A stretch of 64,000 bases of DNA, from the NCBI RefSeq assembly GCF_029542625.1, contig NZ_CP120733.1, positions 2,480,001 to 2,544,000 on the forward strand, read 5' to 3'. The notes beneath the pieces were generated by a model. That model was not told the origin of the DNA. It did no database searches and was given only the letters and a program-made list of their open reading frames with translations. Numbering within the stretch: position 1 is the stretch's first letter; the number at the start of each line of letters is the position of its first letter. A program made the translations under genes and the position numbers. The stretch comes from Tepidibacter hydrothermalis. GTDB lineage: Bacteria > Bacillota > Clostridia > Peptostreptococcales > Peptostreptococcaceae. Below, in pieces: positions 17,146 through 27,011 of this stretch.

Positions 17146-17153
17146 AAAGTAAA

Positions 17154-18347
17154 TTATTTAACTAATTCAAGAGTATCTCTTGCTATCATTAACTCTTCAT
17201 TAGTAGGAACTATTAAAAGCTTAACTTGAGAATCTTCTGTACTTATAACTGTATCTTTTCCTCTAACATTATTCTTTTCTTTATCTATCTTCATTCCTAA
17301 TCCTTCAAGACCTTCACAGATTTGCTCTCTCATAGATATAGAGTTTTCTCCTATACCTGCAGTGAATAGAACTACATCTACTCCACCCATTTCAGCCATG
17401 TATGAACCTATATATTTCTTAACTCTCTTACAATAAGCATCTATTGCTACTATAGCCTTTTCATTTCCTTCACTTGCTGCACCTTCTATATCTCTAAAAT
17501 CACTAGATATTCCTGTCATTCCAAGAACACCTGATTTTTTATTCATTAATGTACTTAAACCATTAGAATCTAATCCTTCTTTTTCCATTATAAATGGTAC
17601 TATAGCAGGGTCCATATCTCCACATCTTGTTCCCATTATTAATCCTTCAAGAGGAGTGAATCCCATAGAAGTGTCTTTACATACTCCACCGTCAACAGCA
17701 GCAATACTAGCTCCATTTCCTAAGTGACAAGTGATTATCTTTAAGTCTTCTACATTTTTACCAAGTATGTCAGCTGCTCTTTTAGATACATACTTATGAG
17801 ATGTTCCATGGAATCCGTATCTTCTAACTCCATACTTCTCATATAACTCGTATGGTAATCCATAAAGATAAGATGATTTTGGCATAGTTTGGTGGAAAGC
17901 TGTATCAAATACTCCAACCATTGGTACTCCTGGTAGTATTTCTTGACAAGCATTTATTCCTATTAAGTTAGCTGGGTTATGAAGAGGTGCAAGTTCAACA
18001 CAATCTTCTATTCCTTTTTTAACTTCTGGAGTTATTACAACAGAAGTTGTAAACTTCTCTCCTCCATGAACAACTCTGTGTCCAACAGCAGATATTTCTT
18101 TCATATCTTTGATTGCACCGTACTCTTCATTTACTATAGAGTCAAGTACTATTTTTAAAGCATCTTTGTGATCATTCATTGGTTGCTCAATAGTTACTTT
18201 ATCTTTACCTGTAGTTTGATGCTTAACTACAGAACCTTCAATTCCTATTCTCTCAGCTAATCCTATAGCCATAACACTTTCATCTTCCATGTTTATTAAT
18301 TGATACTTTAAAGAAGAACTACCACAGTTAATAACTAATATGTTCAT
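17154..18347 (-). CDS. ackA: Acetate kinase
   Basis: 397 residues, standard AckA length. It makes ATP from acetyl-phosphate and ADP, the main substrate-level phosphorylation step in fermenting clostridia. The ASKHA start [17 protein letters not shown], the HRVVHGGE loop, the [10 protein letters not shown] loop and [10 protein letters not shown] are all visible. It stands alone here; no pta is next to it. It is divergent from tmcAL, a pairing also seen in relatives. Confidence 0.97.
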   Translation of the reverse strand: MNILVINCGSSSLKYQLINMEDESVMAIGLAERIGIEGSVVKHQTTGKDKVTIEQPMNDHKDALKIVLDSIVNEEYGAIKDMKEISAVGHRVVHGGEKFTTSVVITPEVKKGIEDCVELAPLHNPANLIGINACQEILPGVPMVGVFDTAFHQTMPKSSYLYGLPYELYEKYGVRRYGFHGTSHKYVSKRAADILGKNVEDLKIITCHLGNGASIAAVDGGVCKDTSMGFTPLEGLIMGTRCGDMDPAIVPFIMEKEGLDSNGLSTLMNKKSGVLGMTGISSDFRDIEGAASEGNEKAIVAIDAYCKRVKKYIGSYMAEMGGVDVVLFTAGIGENSISMREQICEGLEGLGMKIDKEKNNVRGKDTVISTEDSQVKLLIVPTNEELMIARDTLELVK

Positions 18348-18923
18348 TTATTTGCTACCTCCTAATATGATTTATTATTTTTATGTATGTGTATACATTA
18401 CACAATAACCTTAACATAAATTAATATAGCATTTTTTATTTAAATTGTATATAAAAATCAATCATTTAAATATTCAATTAAATGCAATACTTTTTAACAT
18501 TCTACATTTTTTTCAATATTCCTTCTTTTTTTTGTTTTTTTTATCACAATCACTAAACTATATTTTCCAAAACACTCAACGCTACTTATTTCAACCTATT
18601 AATCAAATAATAAATTCAATATTTTTATTTATTTAAAGAACAATTGCATAAATAAAATTTAAGTTCTAGTAAAAATTCCATCTGAATTAAGTTTCACTTT
18701 ATAAAGAAATTTATACTATGTTTCAATTGTCATTAAATATAATCCACTTTATGAATTTTAAAAAATCAATATTTAGAATAAAATATTTTTAAGTACATAG
18801 ATTAATATTTCTAAAAATGTGCAACTTAATTCATAGAAAGTATAATTTGTATAAATTAATCCTATAGAAATCATACTTTCTATACTATATAATTTAATAA
18901 TAACCTTAAAAAAGGAGAGATAT
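18348..18923. other. AT-rich divergent spacer between ackA and tmcAL
   Basis: 576 bp without a credible gene. It contains the ackA leader, a long polypyrimidine run (about 18500-18545), a repeat relic (18652-18705) and an 11-bp inverted repeat, ATAGAAAGTAT / ATACTTTCTAT (18833-18843 and 18873-18883). A TATAAT at 18886-18891 may be the tmcAL -10 box. Confidence 0.6.
18652..18705 (+). repeat. Right-end relic of the IS605/IStron-like family (copy C)
   Basis: The end CCATCTGAATTAAG followed by TTTCACTTTAT matches the 3' end of the larger copy at 63712-63860 (read on the minus strand), and about 30 nt before it still align loosely (TTAAGTT...CCATCTGAATTAAG hairpin). No coding part remains. Confidence 0.5.
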
Positions 18924-20192
18924 ATGAAAGTTTTAGGATTAATTGTTGAGTATAACCCATTTCACAACGGACATATGCACCATCTTTTAGAATCAAAGAA
19001 AAGATCAGGTGCAACTCATACCGTAGCTATAATGAGCGGGCATTTTTTACAAAGAGGAGAACCAGCTTTATTTGATAAATGGACAAGAGCTAAGGCTGCT
19101 GTTGAAGCAGGGGTTGATCTTGTAATAGAACTACCTACTTTATTTGCAACCCAAAGTGCTGAATTTTTTAGCCATGGCGCCATAGCTACATTAAACAGCA
19201 CAAACTCAATAGATAGTATTTGTTTTGGAAGTGAAATAGGAGATATAGATGTTTTGTATCAAATAAGTCACATATTAGTAGACGAGCCTTTAGAATTTAA
19301 AAATCATCTTAAATATCATTTAAACGAAGGCCTATTATTCCCCACTGCAAGGGCTAAGGCTTTGTTTAAATACATAAGTAATAACAAAATATTAAATATA
19401 ACAGAAGATAGTTTATACGAGGTTTTAAATAGTTCTAACAATATATTAGGAATTGAATATATAAAAAGCATAATAAAATTAAAAAGCTCTATAAAGCCAT
19501 ACACTATAAAAAGAATACAATCAGAATATAATTCAACAGACATAAACAGTTCTATCTGCAGCGCTACTGCAATAAGAAAATCTTTGAAATCAAGCAAAAA
19601 TCTAGAAGATTTAATAAATGTTGTTCCAAATACAACATATAATCTTATGAACACTCAAATACATAATAACTTCGATCCTGTATTTGATGATCAGTTTTAT
19701 GACATACTAATAGGAACTATATTAAGAGAAGAAAAAAACATAAATAAATATTTTGACGTAAACGAAGGAATAGAAAACAAAATAATAAGCTCTATAATGA
19801 AAACAGCATCCCTCGATGAACTTCTTATGAGTGTAAAATCAAAAAGATATACCATGACTAAAATAAAAAGAATACTTACAAATACACTTCTTTCAATAAC
19901 AAAAGAAGACGTTGTAAAGGCTAAAAACATAAACAATATACCTTATATAAGACTACTCGCCTTTAATGATAAAGGAAGAGAAATAATCAAAAATATAAAA
20001 AAGAACTCAGATGTCACTATAATAAACAAACTAAGTTCTATAAATGTTAAAGATGAAAATCTAAACTTATTTTTAAATTACGATATAAGAAGCACAAATT
20101 TGTACAACCTTATGTATTACAAAAATAGAAAAGACCAAATTAAAGGATATATGGATTATTACATATCTCCTATATACGTAAAAAACACTTAA
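18924..20192 (+). CDS. tmcAL: tRNA(Met) cytidine acetate ligase
   Basis: 422 residues. The nucleotidyltransferase start [21 protein letters not shown] carries the HxGH motif. TmcAL (YlbM) uses acetate and ATP to acetylate the wobble cytidine of elongator tRNA(Met), which secures AUG decoding. [12 protein letters not shown] near residue 210 is the second nucleotide-binding motif. AAAGGAG precedes the ATG. Its use of free acetate makes the divergent pairing with ackA suggestive. Confidence 0.93.
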   Translation: MKVLGLIVEYNPFHNGHMHHLLESKKRSGATHTVAIMSGHFLQRGEPALFDKWTRAKAAVEAGVDLVIELPTLFATQSAEFFSHGAIATLNSTNSIDSICFGSEIGDIDVLYQISHILVDEPLEFKNHLKYHLNEGLLFPTARAKALFKYISNNKILNITEDSLYEVLNSSNNILGIEYIKSIIKLKSSIKPYTIKRIQSEYNSTDINSSICSATAIRKSLKSSKNLEDLINVVPNTTYNLMNTQIHNNFDPVFDDQFYDILIGTILREEKNINKYFDVNEGIENKIISSIMKTASLDELLMSVKSKRYTMTKIKRILTNTLLSITKEDVVKAKNINNIPYIRLLAFNDKGREIIKNIKKNSDVTIINKLSSINVKDENLNLFLNYDIRSTNLYNLMYYKNRKDQIKGYMDYYISPIYVKNT

Positions 20193-20235
20193 TTGTATAG
20201 ACTCACACTTTCTTAGCTTATTATGTGGGTAATTA

Positions 20236-20294
20236 AAAATAAATGGTATCAAAATACCGCTCATTCGTTAAATGTTTTTAATACCATTTATTTT
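20236..20294. repeat. Dispersed hairpin with ACCGC loop motif (copy 1)
   Basis: 14-bp perfect arms (AAAATAAATGGTAT / complement) plus a few more pairs, around the loop ATACCGCTCATTCGTTAA. It is nearly the same sequence as 58681-58738 and sits after the tmcAL stop, so it probably also terminates transcription. Its minus-strand loop reads TTAACGAATGAGCGGTATTTT-like, a motif shared with other hairpins in the window. Confidence 0.75.
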
Positions 20295-20353
20295 ATAAGT
20301 GTAGCTTTCAAACGAGGTAAGGTTTGACTTTATAATAAAGTACTTACTATTTA

Positions 20354-20552
20354 AAAACTATATATGAAAATGTTAGTGAATATTTTTAGATATTTTGCCT
20401 AATATAACTTAGTTTTTAGCGTTTAATAATACGTTAAGAAATTTGCGTGTCTGACCATAGGGAGTTTCGTAAATTTTAGAATTATTAATAAGATAAAAGC
20501 TTAGTTATATCCAAAATATCGTTGGATTCACGGTATTTTCATATATAGTTTT
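20354..20552 (+). ncRNA. Rod-shaped structured RNA candidate, copy 1
   Basis: A 199-nt stretch folds into one long interrupted hairpin. From outside in: an 18-bp perfect helix (20354-20371 with 20535-20552), GTGAAT/ATTCAC, GATATTTTG/CAAAATATC, a 16-pair helix with one T-T mismatch, TTAATAAT/ATTATTAA, and AAATTTGCG/CGTAAATTT closing a 20-nt loop. The loop and its flanking internal-loop bases are identical in copy 2 (59984-60184), while the helices differ in sequence but stay paired. A possible promoter (TTGACT 20324-20329, TACTAT 20345-20350, spacing 15) would start the RNA at the base of the helix. The outer helix ends in TTTT. I cannot match it to a known class. Confidence 0.6.
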
Positions 20553-20567
20553 GATAACCCACAGAAT

Positions 20568-20615
20568 AAAAAAGCAGCTACGTGGATTTCGTTTATACGA
20601 AATTTAGGTAACTGC
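20568..20615 (-). terminator. Terminator of the ABC-F gene, member of a repeated hairpin family
   Basis: Imperfect palindrome GCAGCTACGTGGATTTCGTT with its partner arm ending GGTAACTGC. On the minus strand it is followed by TTTTTTATT. About 80 percent of its bases match the hairpin at 59464-59509, which also ends a minus-strand gene. Confidence 0.8.
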
Positions 20616-20625
20616 CCAAAATTAA

Positions 20626-22524
20626 TTATTGATTTTCTATTCTTTCAGCTAAATCATTCAAATATTCCCATCTATCCATCTTCTCTTCCAAAACACTCTC
20701 TAACTCTTCTTTTTGCTTAGTTAACTTTTGTAACTTTTCAAAATCACTTCCACAACCATTTATAGATTCATCTATATCAGATATATCACTTTCTAGTTTT
20801 TCAATAACTCCATCTATTTCTTCATATTCCTTTTGCTCTTTAAATGTAAACTTAAGTCTTGTGTCTTTTTTTTTATATGATTTCTTATCTTTCTTTTCAA
20901 CAACTTCCTTTACAACAGCTTCTTCTTTTTGACTACAAAAATCTTTATAGTTGGAATAATTTCCAACATAATGTTCTATAGTAGAATCGCCTTTGAACGA
21001 TAGTATTTTATTCACTACTCTATCTAAGAAATATCTATCATGAGATACAGTTATAACACTACCATCAAATCCATCTAAATATTCTTCAAGTATTGTCAAC
21101 GTTTGAATATCCAAATCATTAGTCGGCTCATCCAATATAAGTACATTTGGAGATTTCATAAGTACTCTAAGTAAGTATAATCTTCTTTTTTCTCCACCAG
21201 ATAATTTAGATATTAATGACCATTGTGCATCTTTAGTAAATAAAAACCTTTCAAGCATAGTAGATGCGCTTATATACTTATTATCAGCTGTATACATACC
21301 CTCAGCTTGTTCTTTTATGTACTCTATAACTCTAAGATTATCATCCATATGTTCATTTTCTTGAGAAAAATATCCAACTTTAACAGTAGTACCTATATCT
21401 ATATTTCCACTATCCGGTTGTATATTCCCAACAATCATATTTATAAGAGTTGATTTTCCACACCCATTGTCTCCTATTATACCAATTCTATCACCTTTAG
21501 ATATTGTGTACTCAAAATCACTAAGTATTTTCTTAGAACCAAAACTCTTTGATATATTATTTATCTCTATTACCTTCTTACCAAGTCTTGCACTTGATGT
21601 AAATACATCTATATTATTATCATTTATTTCAAACTTGTCCTCTTTTAATTGTTCAAATCTATCTATTCTCGCCTTTTGCTTAGTACTTCTAGCTCTTGCA
21701 CCTCTTCGTATCCACTCTAACTCTTTTCTAAAAATACTTTTTCTTTTTCTCTCAGAGGCGATTAAACTTTCTTCTCTTTCCTGCTTTAACTCTAGAAATT
21801 TAGTATAATTCCCTAAATATGAATAAAGAGAACCTCCATCTACTTCTATTATTTTATTAACCACCCTATCTAAGAAGTATCTATCATGAGTTATCATAAT
21901 AAGAGAGCCTTTTCTGTTATTCAAATATTCTTCAAGCCAAATTATAGTATCATTGTCCATATGGTTAGTTGGCTCATCTAATATAAGTAAATCACACGGA
22001 TTTATAAGCGAACTTGCAAGTGCTATTCTCTTTTTTTGACCACCAGATAAATATTCTACCTTATCATCGAAGTTAGATATTCCAAGTTTTGTAAGTATAC
22101 TCTTTGCTTCACTTTCAAGCTGCCATGCATTCATAGTATCCATTTGTTGATTCAAATTTAAAAGCTTAGTCTGTAAATTATTATCTTCTGAATTTCGACT
22201 TAACTTTTCAAGTGTATATTCATATTCGCTTATAAGCTTCATGACAGGAGATGTACCTTTAAATACCTGCTCTAATACCGTTAAATCACCATCAAAATCT
22301 GGATTTTGCGGTAGATACTCTATATTTGCATTTCTAGCCTTTGTTATCTTTCCACTGTCATAAGTTTCAACTTCAGCTATTATCTTCAAAAGTGTAGATT
22401 TTCCTGTTCCATTTATACCAAGTACTCCTATTTTTTCTCCCTCATTTATACCTAGAGAAACGTCTTCTAATAGTTTTTTTTCTGAATAACTTTTGTATAT
22501 ATTTTCTATAGTTATTATATTCAT
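20626..22524 (-). CDS. uup: ABC-F family ATPase (Uup-like)
   Basis: About 632 residues with two ABC cassettes and no membrane part. Walker A motifs are GINGTGKST and GDNGCGKST; signatures are LSGGQKKR and LSGGEKRR; both Walker B ends read LILDEPTNH or LILDEPTND. The two are joined by a linker of the translation-factor type (about 250-310). A C-terminal lysine- and glutamate-rich coiled coil (about 545-632) points to the Uup branch, linked to ribosome assembly or stalled-ribosome rescue. ATG 22524 is preferred (AAAGGAA 9 nt upstream) over a TTG 6 bp earlier. Substrate specificity, including antibiotic protection, cannot be told from sequence. Confidence 0.9.
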   Translation of the reverse strand: MNIITIENIYKSYSEKKLLEDVSLGINEGEKIGVLGINGTGKSTLLKIIAEVETYDSGKITKARNANIEYLPQNPDFDGDLTVLEQVFKGTSPVMKLISEYEYTLEKLSRNSEDNNLQTKLLNLNQQMDTMNAWQLESEAKSILTKLGISNFDDKVEYLSGGQKKRIALASSLINPCDLLILDEPTNHMDNDTIIWLEEYLNNRKGSLIMITHDRYFLDRVVNKIIEVDGGSLYSYLGNYTKFLELKQEREESLIASERKRKSIFRKELEWIRRGARARSTKQKARIDRFEQLKEDKFEINDNNIDVFTSSARLGKKVIEINNISKSFGSKKILSDFEYTISKGDRIGIIGDNGCGKSTLINMIVGNIQPDSGNIDIGTTVKVGYFSQENEHMDDNLRVIEYIKEQAEGMYTADNKYISASTMLERFLFTKDAQWSLISKLSGGEKRRLYLLRVLMKSPNVLILDEPTNDLDIQTLTILEEYLDGFDGSVITVSHDRYFLDRVVNKILSFKGDSTIEHYVGNYSNYKDFCSQKEEAVVKEVVEKKDKKSYKKKDTRLKFTFKEQKEYEEIDGVIEKLESDISDIDESINGCGSDFEKLQKLTKQKEELESVLEEKMDRWEYLNDLAERIENQ

Positions 22525-22593
22525 AATCAATCATTCCTTTATTAGCAATAATATATTGTATTATAACATATGGATTTTATAATTTCACGAAAA

Positions 22594-22626
22594 AGAATCC
22601 TGTTATATTATACAACAGGATTTTTT
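22594..22626 (-). terminator. Terminator after cvfB
   Basis: AATCCTGTT stem with an AT loop and AACAGGATT followed by T runs on either strand, 6 bp from the cvfB stop. Confidence 0.85.
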
Positions 22627-22631
22627 CAAAT

Positions 22632-23462
22632 TTACTTTTTCAAATATGTACCTTCGCTAGTAAGTGTCACTAATCCGTCCTTATAAAGTCCACCTAAGGC
22701 CTTTTTAAACATTCCTTTGCTCATCTCTAAACTTTTTTGTATATGATCCGGAGATGACTTATCAGTTAAGTATAAAACTCCATCATATTTTTTTAGTTCA
22801 TCCAGTATTCTTTCCTTAGCTTCGTCTATTTCTAAGTTTATTTTTTTTCTAATAGTAACATCTATTTTATTATCTTCTCTGATTTTCTTCACAAAACCTT
22901 TTACAACATCTCCAACTTTTAAATTTTTATATACTTCATTCTTGTATAAAAGTCCAAAATACTTTCCTTCTATTATAACTTTCACACCCATATCTGTAAA
23001 TTGATATATCATCATATCTACTTCTTGTCCTTCTTTAAGTTCTATATCATCTTCTTCTATATATCTATTTATTTTTTGACTTGCAATTATTCTATTACTC
23101 ACATCATCTTTATATATACTAAAAATATATTTTCTGTTTTTCTTTAGTTGTTCTTTTTGTTGACTATATGGAACCAACAACTCTTTTTCAAGTCCCCAAT
23201 CTACAAATGCTCCATACTTATTAATATCTTTAACCTCTAAAAAAGCTATATCTCCCACCTTAGCCTTTGGAGTAACTGTAGTAGCTACATATCTATCTTC
23301 AGAATCCTTATATACAAATACATTTATGTTATCTCCAACCGCTAAGTCTTCTGGAACATACTTTGTAGGAAGAAGAATTTCTCCAACTTCAGAATCCAAA
23401 AAGAATCCGAATTCCTTTTCTTTTACTACTTCTAATTCATTAAAATCGCCTAATTTAAACAT
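22632..23462 (-). CDS. cvfB: CvfB-like S1-domain RNA-binding protein
   Basis: 276 residues with the CvfB/YitL plan: an N-terminal OB domain (GFFLDSEVGEILLPTKYVPED), a second and a third S1-like domain (GDIAFLEVKDINKYGAFVDWGLEKELLVP; GVKVIIEGKYFGLLYKNEVYK), and a C-terminal winged helix (GMFKKALGGLYKDGLVTL). In Staphylococcus CvfB affects virulence gene expression; its target here is unknown. It is 20 bp downstream of topB on the same strand, so the two may be co-transcribed. Confidence 0.9.
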   Translation of the reverse strand: MFKLGDFNELEVVKEKEFGFFLDSEVGEILLPTKYVPEDLAVGDNINVFVYKDSEDRYVATTVTPKAKVGDIAFLEVKDINKYGAFVDWGLEKELLVPYSQQKEQLKKNRKYIFSIYKDDVSNRIIASQKINRYIEEDDIELKEGQEVDMMIYQFTDMGVKVIIEGKYFGLLYKNEVYKNLKVGDVVKGFVKKIREDNKIDVTIRKKINLEIDEAKERILDELKKYDGVLYLTDKSSPDHIQKSLEMSKGMFKKALGGLYKDGLVTLTSEGTYLKK

Positions 23463-23482
23463 GTATTTTCTCCTTTATAATA

Positions 23483-25657
23483 TTATTTCTTAAACTTTGC
23501 CAGAGCATCTGCTAATGCAGAATTCAAACCTTGTTCATTCTCTTTTTTTTGCTTTTTTAAATATTTATTTACATCTTTTTTATTTACCTTCTTACCTTCT
23601 TTTTTCTTTCGTTCATTAAACTTAGATAATTTTTCCCTATGTCCACACTTACACACAAATACTTTACCTTCACCTTGACCTCTAAGTTCTAGTTTTTTAA
23701 AACAATTAGGACATCTTGCATTAGTTTTTTTAGATATATTTTGTCTATATCCACATTCTCTATCCTGACATATAAGTATTTTCCCATTTTTAGAATTAAC
23801 CTCTAACATATATTTTCCACATTCAGGACATTTATTTCTAGTTATATTTTCGTGTTTAAATTTCTGATCGCTATTTTTTATATCTTTAACTATAACATTT
23901 GTATATTCTCTCATTTCATTGGTAAAATCATCTTTTTTTAATAAACCTTTACTTATAAGCGCTAGTTTTTGTTCCCATTTTGCAGTCAGTAATGGTGATT
24001 TTAAATCATCCGGAACAAGATCCAAAAGCTGTTCACCTTTTGATGTTATATGTATGTATCTACCTTTTCTTTCCATTAAGAAGTTGTTATATAATTTTTC
24101 TATAATATCAGCTCTTGTAGCAACAGTTCCAATCCCACCAGTATCTTTTATAGTCTTTATAAGTTCCTTGTTTTCATCTCCCATATACTTTTGAGGATTT
24201 TCCATAGCAATAAGTAAACTTCCTTCATCAAATCTTGATGGTGGATTTGTATGACCTTTAGTTTGATATACATTAGATACATCAAACTCATCACCTACAT
24301 TTAGATTACTTAATAAGTCATTAACCATATTATTATCAGCTTCTGTGTTTTCATACACTTGTTTCCATCCCAAAGATATTATTCTCTTAGTTTTAGCTGT
24401 AAATATTTCTTGCCCTATTTTAATTTGTATTGTTATACTTTCATATTCAAACGGTTTATTTAGTACAGCTAAAAATCGCTTTACAACCAAATCATATATT
24501 TTAAATTCCTTGTCACTTAATTCAGCAAAACCACTAGACTCTTCTGTAGGTATAATAGCATGATGATCAGAAACTTTAGAATCGTCTACAAATGATTTAT
24601 TTGTTTTAATTTCTCTTTTCAAAATATTAAAAGCTATCTTTGAATATTTTCCAACTCTACAAGCCATAACTCTATCTTTTAAAGTATCTACTACATCTTC
24701 TGATATGTATCTAGAGTCAGTTCTAGGATATGTTAATAATTTATGTTGCTCGTATAATTTTTGCATTATAGATAATGTTTCTTTAGCTGAATAAGAGTAG
24801 ATTTTATTTGCGTCCGCCTGAAGATCAGTTAAATTATAAAGACTTGGTGCAAATGTTTTCTTTGTCTTTCTAACTATATTTTCAACTTTAGCTTTTTTGT
24901 TATTTAAACTATTTATAACACTATCACATTTTGCTTTATCAAAAATATTAGTATTTTTAGTTTTACTATCTTTCCATATAAATTCAACATCATTTATATA
25001 AACTTTTATACCATAAAAATCCTTAGGCTTGAAATTTTGTATATCATTTTCTCTCTTTGATATCATAAATAATGTAGGAGTTTGAACTCTTCCGCAAGAA
25101 AGAGATGAATTATATTTACATGTTAATGCTCTAGTTGCATTAATTCCTACAAGCCAATCTGATTCTGCACGTGCAGTTGCACTTTTATATAAATTTTCAT
25201 AGTCTTTCCCTGGCTTTAAATTATTAAAACCATCCTTTATAGCTTTATCTGTAACAGATGATATCCATAGTCTCTTTATATTTTTCTTAATGCGTGCTTT
25301 TTCTATTATCCATCTTGCTACAAGCTCACCTTCTCGACCTGCATCAGTGGCAATTACTATTTCATCTACATCTTCTCTATTCATAAGTCTTTTCACTGTA
25401 TTATATTGTTTGTGTGTTTTATTTATAGTTACTATTTTTAATCTATCTGGAAGCATAGGTAAATCTTCTATTTTCCAAGCCTTATATTTTTCATCATAGT
25501 TTTCAGGAGGCGCCAATGTAACTAAATGTCCAAAAGCCCATGTTACAATGTATTTTTTCCCTTCTATATATCCATTTTTACTTAAATTGCAATTTAAAAC
25601 CCTAGCTATATCTTTCCCAACTGAGGGTTTTTCAGCCAAAACCAATGTTTTTTTCAT
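23483..25657 (-). CDS. topB: DNA topoisomerase III
   Basis: 724 residues, type IA topoisomerase. It has a Toprim domain (LAEKPSVGKDIA at the start, then DAGREGE), the active-site tyrosine in LLTYPRTDSRYIS and the substrate loop region after CGRVQTPT. Two C-terminal zinc ribbons (CPECGKYMLE...CQDRECGY and CPNCFKKLE...CKCG) precede a lysine-rich tail. It decatenates DNA by passing single strands. Length is typical of the chromosomal Firmicute enzyme. Confidence 0.96.
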   Translation of the reverse strand: MKKTLVLAEKPSVGKDIARVLNCNLSKNGYIEGKKYIVTWAFGHLVTLAPPENYDEKYKAWKIEDLPMLPDRLKIVTINKTHKQYNTVKRLMNREDVDEIVIATDAGREGELVARWIIEKARIKKNIKRLWISSVTDKAIKDGFNNLKPGKDYENLYKSATARAESDWLVGINATRALTCKYNSSLSCGRVQTPTLFMISKRENDIQNFKPKDFYGIKVYINDVEFIWKDSKTKNTNIFDKAKCDSVINSLNNKKAKVENIVRKTKKTFAPSLYNLTDLQADANKIYSYSAKETLSIMQKLYEQHKLLTYPRTDSRYISEDVVDTLKDRVMACRVGKYSKIAFNILKREIKTNKSFVDDSKVSDHHAIIPTEESSGFAELSDKEFKIYDLVVKRFLAVLNKPFEYESITIQIKIGQEIFTAKTKRIISLGWKQVYENTEADNNMVNDLLSNLNVGDEFDVSNVYQTKGHTNPPSRFDEGSLLIAMENPQKYMGDENKELIKTIKDTGGIGTVATRADIIEKLYNNFLMERKGRYIHITSKGEQLLDLVPDDLKSPLLTAKWEQKLALISKGLLKKDDFTNEMREYTNVIVKDIKNSDQKFKHENITRNKCPECGKYMLEVNSKNGKILICQDRECGYRQNISKKTNARCPNCFKKLELRGQGEGKVFVCKCGHREKLSKFNERKKKEGKKVNKKDVNKYLKKQKKENEQGLNSALADALAKFKK

Positions 25658-25691
25658 AGTATAATCCTTTCTAAATTCATGTTATATAATC

Positions 25692-25717
25692 CATCCGAAT
25701 TAAGTTTCACTTTATAT
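25692..25717 (+). repeat. Short right-end relic of the IS605/IStron-like family (copy D)
   Basis: CCATCCGAATTAAG followed by TTTCACTTTAT differs from copy C by one base over 25 bp. It lies in the short gap between topB and the germination permease. Confidence 0.5.
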
Positions 25718-25747
25718 AATATCACAATAAAATCTTTTATAGATTAG

Positions 25748-25775
25748 AAAAAGACTATGTAGCATAGTCTTTTTT
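25748..25775 (-). terminator. Terminator after the germination permease
   Basis: AAAAAGACTATG, loop TAG, CATAGTCTTTTT. A and T tracts on both sides make it bidirectional in principle. It overlaps the end of the permease gene. Confidence 0.85.
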
Positions 25776-26840
25776 ATAAATTTCAACACTTATCCATATA
25801 AAAACAGGCAATATTCCTTGAAACAAAAAAGAATAGTAAGGCCATATATTAAACAACCAATAAAAATTGTCCTGTACATTTTTGTGTAAAATATTAGACA
25901 TATTAACTATAATTAAACACGATAAAGTAGTAACAAAATTATATTCTTTAAAATTAAATAGTTTAGCAATACCTTTTGTAATGCATAATAAATATATGCT
26001 TGATTTCATAAAAACTCCTAATGTATATATAGCTGCAGATAAGATCTCAAATCGTTGAATAAAATTTCCTACATTAATTCTAGCAAAAGCATCATACGAA
26101 GAAAAATATGTAGAACCTATAACATCAGAACCCGAAACCAATAGTCCTGCAACCGAATTTATCAAGATAAGAAATGAACCTATTGTTAAACTTATAATAT
26201 ATATTCTCCAAGCTGATGAATTTTTTTCAAATCCAGAACAGTACATAGTAAACACTATTATCTGAGCAAACGGAAATGAAACAACTCCAAATGTAGCTTT
26301 TATAATAGGGGGGATTCCATTATAAAATACAGGAAATAAATTACCTACATCCATCTTAGGAATCATAAAAAATATACCTAAGAATATATATAATATAAAA
26401 AACGCACAAAAAAATATAGACCAATTAGCTAGTATTTCATTTTTATACCTTATAGTCCAATTACCTAATAACATAAGTACTATAATAGGTATTATCTTAG
26501 GGGTTTCAGGAAGTGCCACTATATTAACAAAAAAAGCATAATCTAATATAATAAATAATTCCGTATGAATACAGTAAATTATGTATGTAAATATCATTAA
26601 TCTTCCAAAAAATTTTCCATAACAAATTAAAAATATATCATATAAATCTTTCCCAGGAAATAAATCACACAGTCTTGCACATATCATAGCTATAGGTAAA
26701 ACTACTAAAAAACCTAGGATTATACTAATCCACAAATCATTTTTAGCACCTGCACCTGTTATTATATTAGTAGATGTTGCTATCAAAAATACTATAATTA
26801 TAAATATTCCTTGTTTTTCAGATAAAACATCTTTTTTCAA
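25755..26840 (-). CDS. GerAB/GerKB-type spore germination permease (orphan)
   Basis: 361 residues with about ten membrane helices. The SEKQGIFIIIVFLIATSTNI start and the internal GKDLYDIFLICYGKF and FPFAQIIVFTMYC segments fit the GerAB/spore permease branch of the APC superfamily. In ordinary germinant receptors it works with a GerAA and a GerAC protein encoded next to it. Neither is present here, so it may pair with subunits made elsewhere or act alone. Divergence from nearby genes and a free-standing terminator suggest a single-gene unit. Confidence 0.85.
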   Translation of the reverse strand: MKKDVLSEKQGIFIIIVFLIATSTNIITGAGAKNDLWISIILGFLVVLPIAMICARLCDLFPGKDLYDIFLICYGKFFGRLMIFTYIIYCIHTELFIILDYAFFVNIVALPETPKIIPIIVLMLLGNWTIRYKNEILANWSIFFCAFFILYIFLGIFFMIPKMDVGNLFPVFYNGIPPIIKATFGVVSFPFAQIIVFTMYCSGFEKNSSAWRIYIISLTIGSFLILINSVAGLLVSGSDVIGSTYFSSYDAFARINVGNFIQRFEILSAAIYTLGVFMKSSIYLLCITKGIAKLFNFKEYNFVTTLSCLIIVNMSNILHKNVQDNFYWLFNIWPYYSFLFQGILPVFIWISVEIYKKDYAT

Positions 26841-27011
26841 AATTATAGTCCTCCAGTTTATTTGAATACTTCAATTCACAATAATATACTTGTTATTAAT
26901 TTTGTCCTTAATTACTAGTATATATTCATTTGGAGATTTCATTTTCAATATAAACTATCTATTAGTTGTTTTATACTAACAATAATAAATCTATAAATTG
27001 TGCATTTAATT

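Noticed and set aside
18445-18636. 63-codon plus-strand frame in the ackA-tmcAL spacer
   Set aside because: Low-complexity Phe/Leu/Ser/Asn composition from polypyrimidine DNA, no ribosome site; a typical AT-rich artefact.
20354-20552. Calling the structured RNA a 6S RNA
   Set aside because: It is rod-shaped and of similar length, but 6S RNA is defined by a central open bubble, not by an invariant 20-nt terminal loop; two diverged copies sharing that loop argue for another class.
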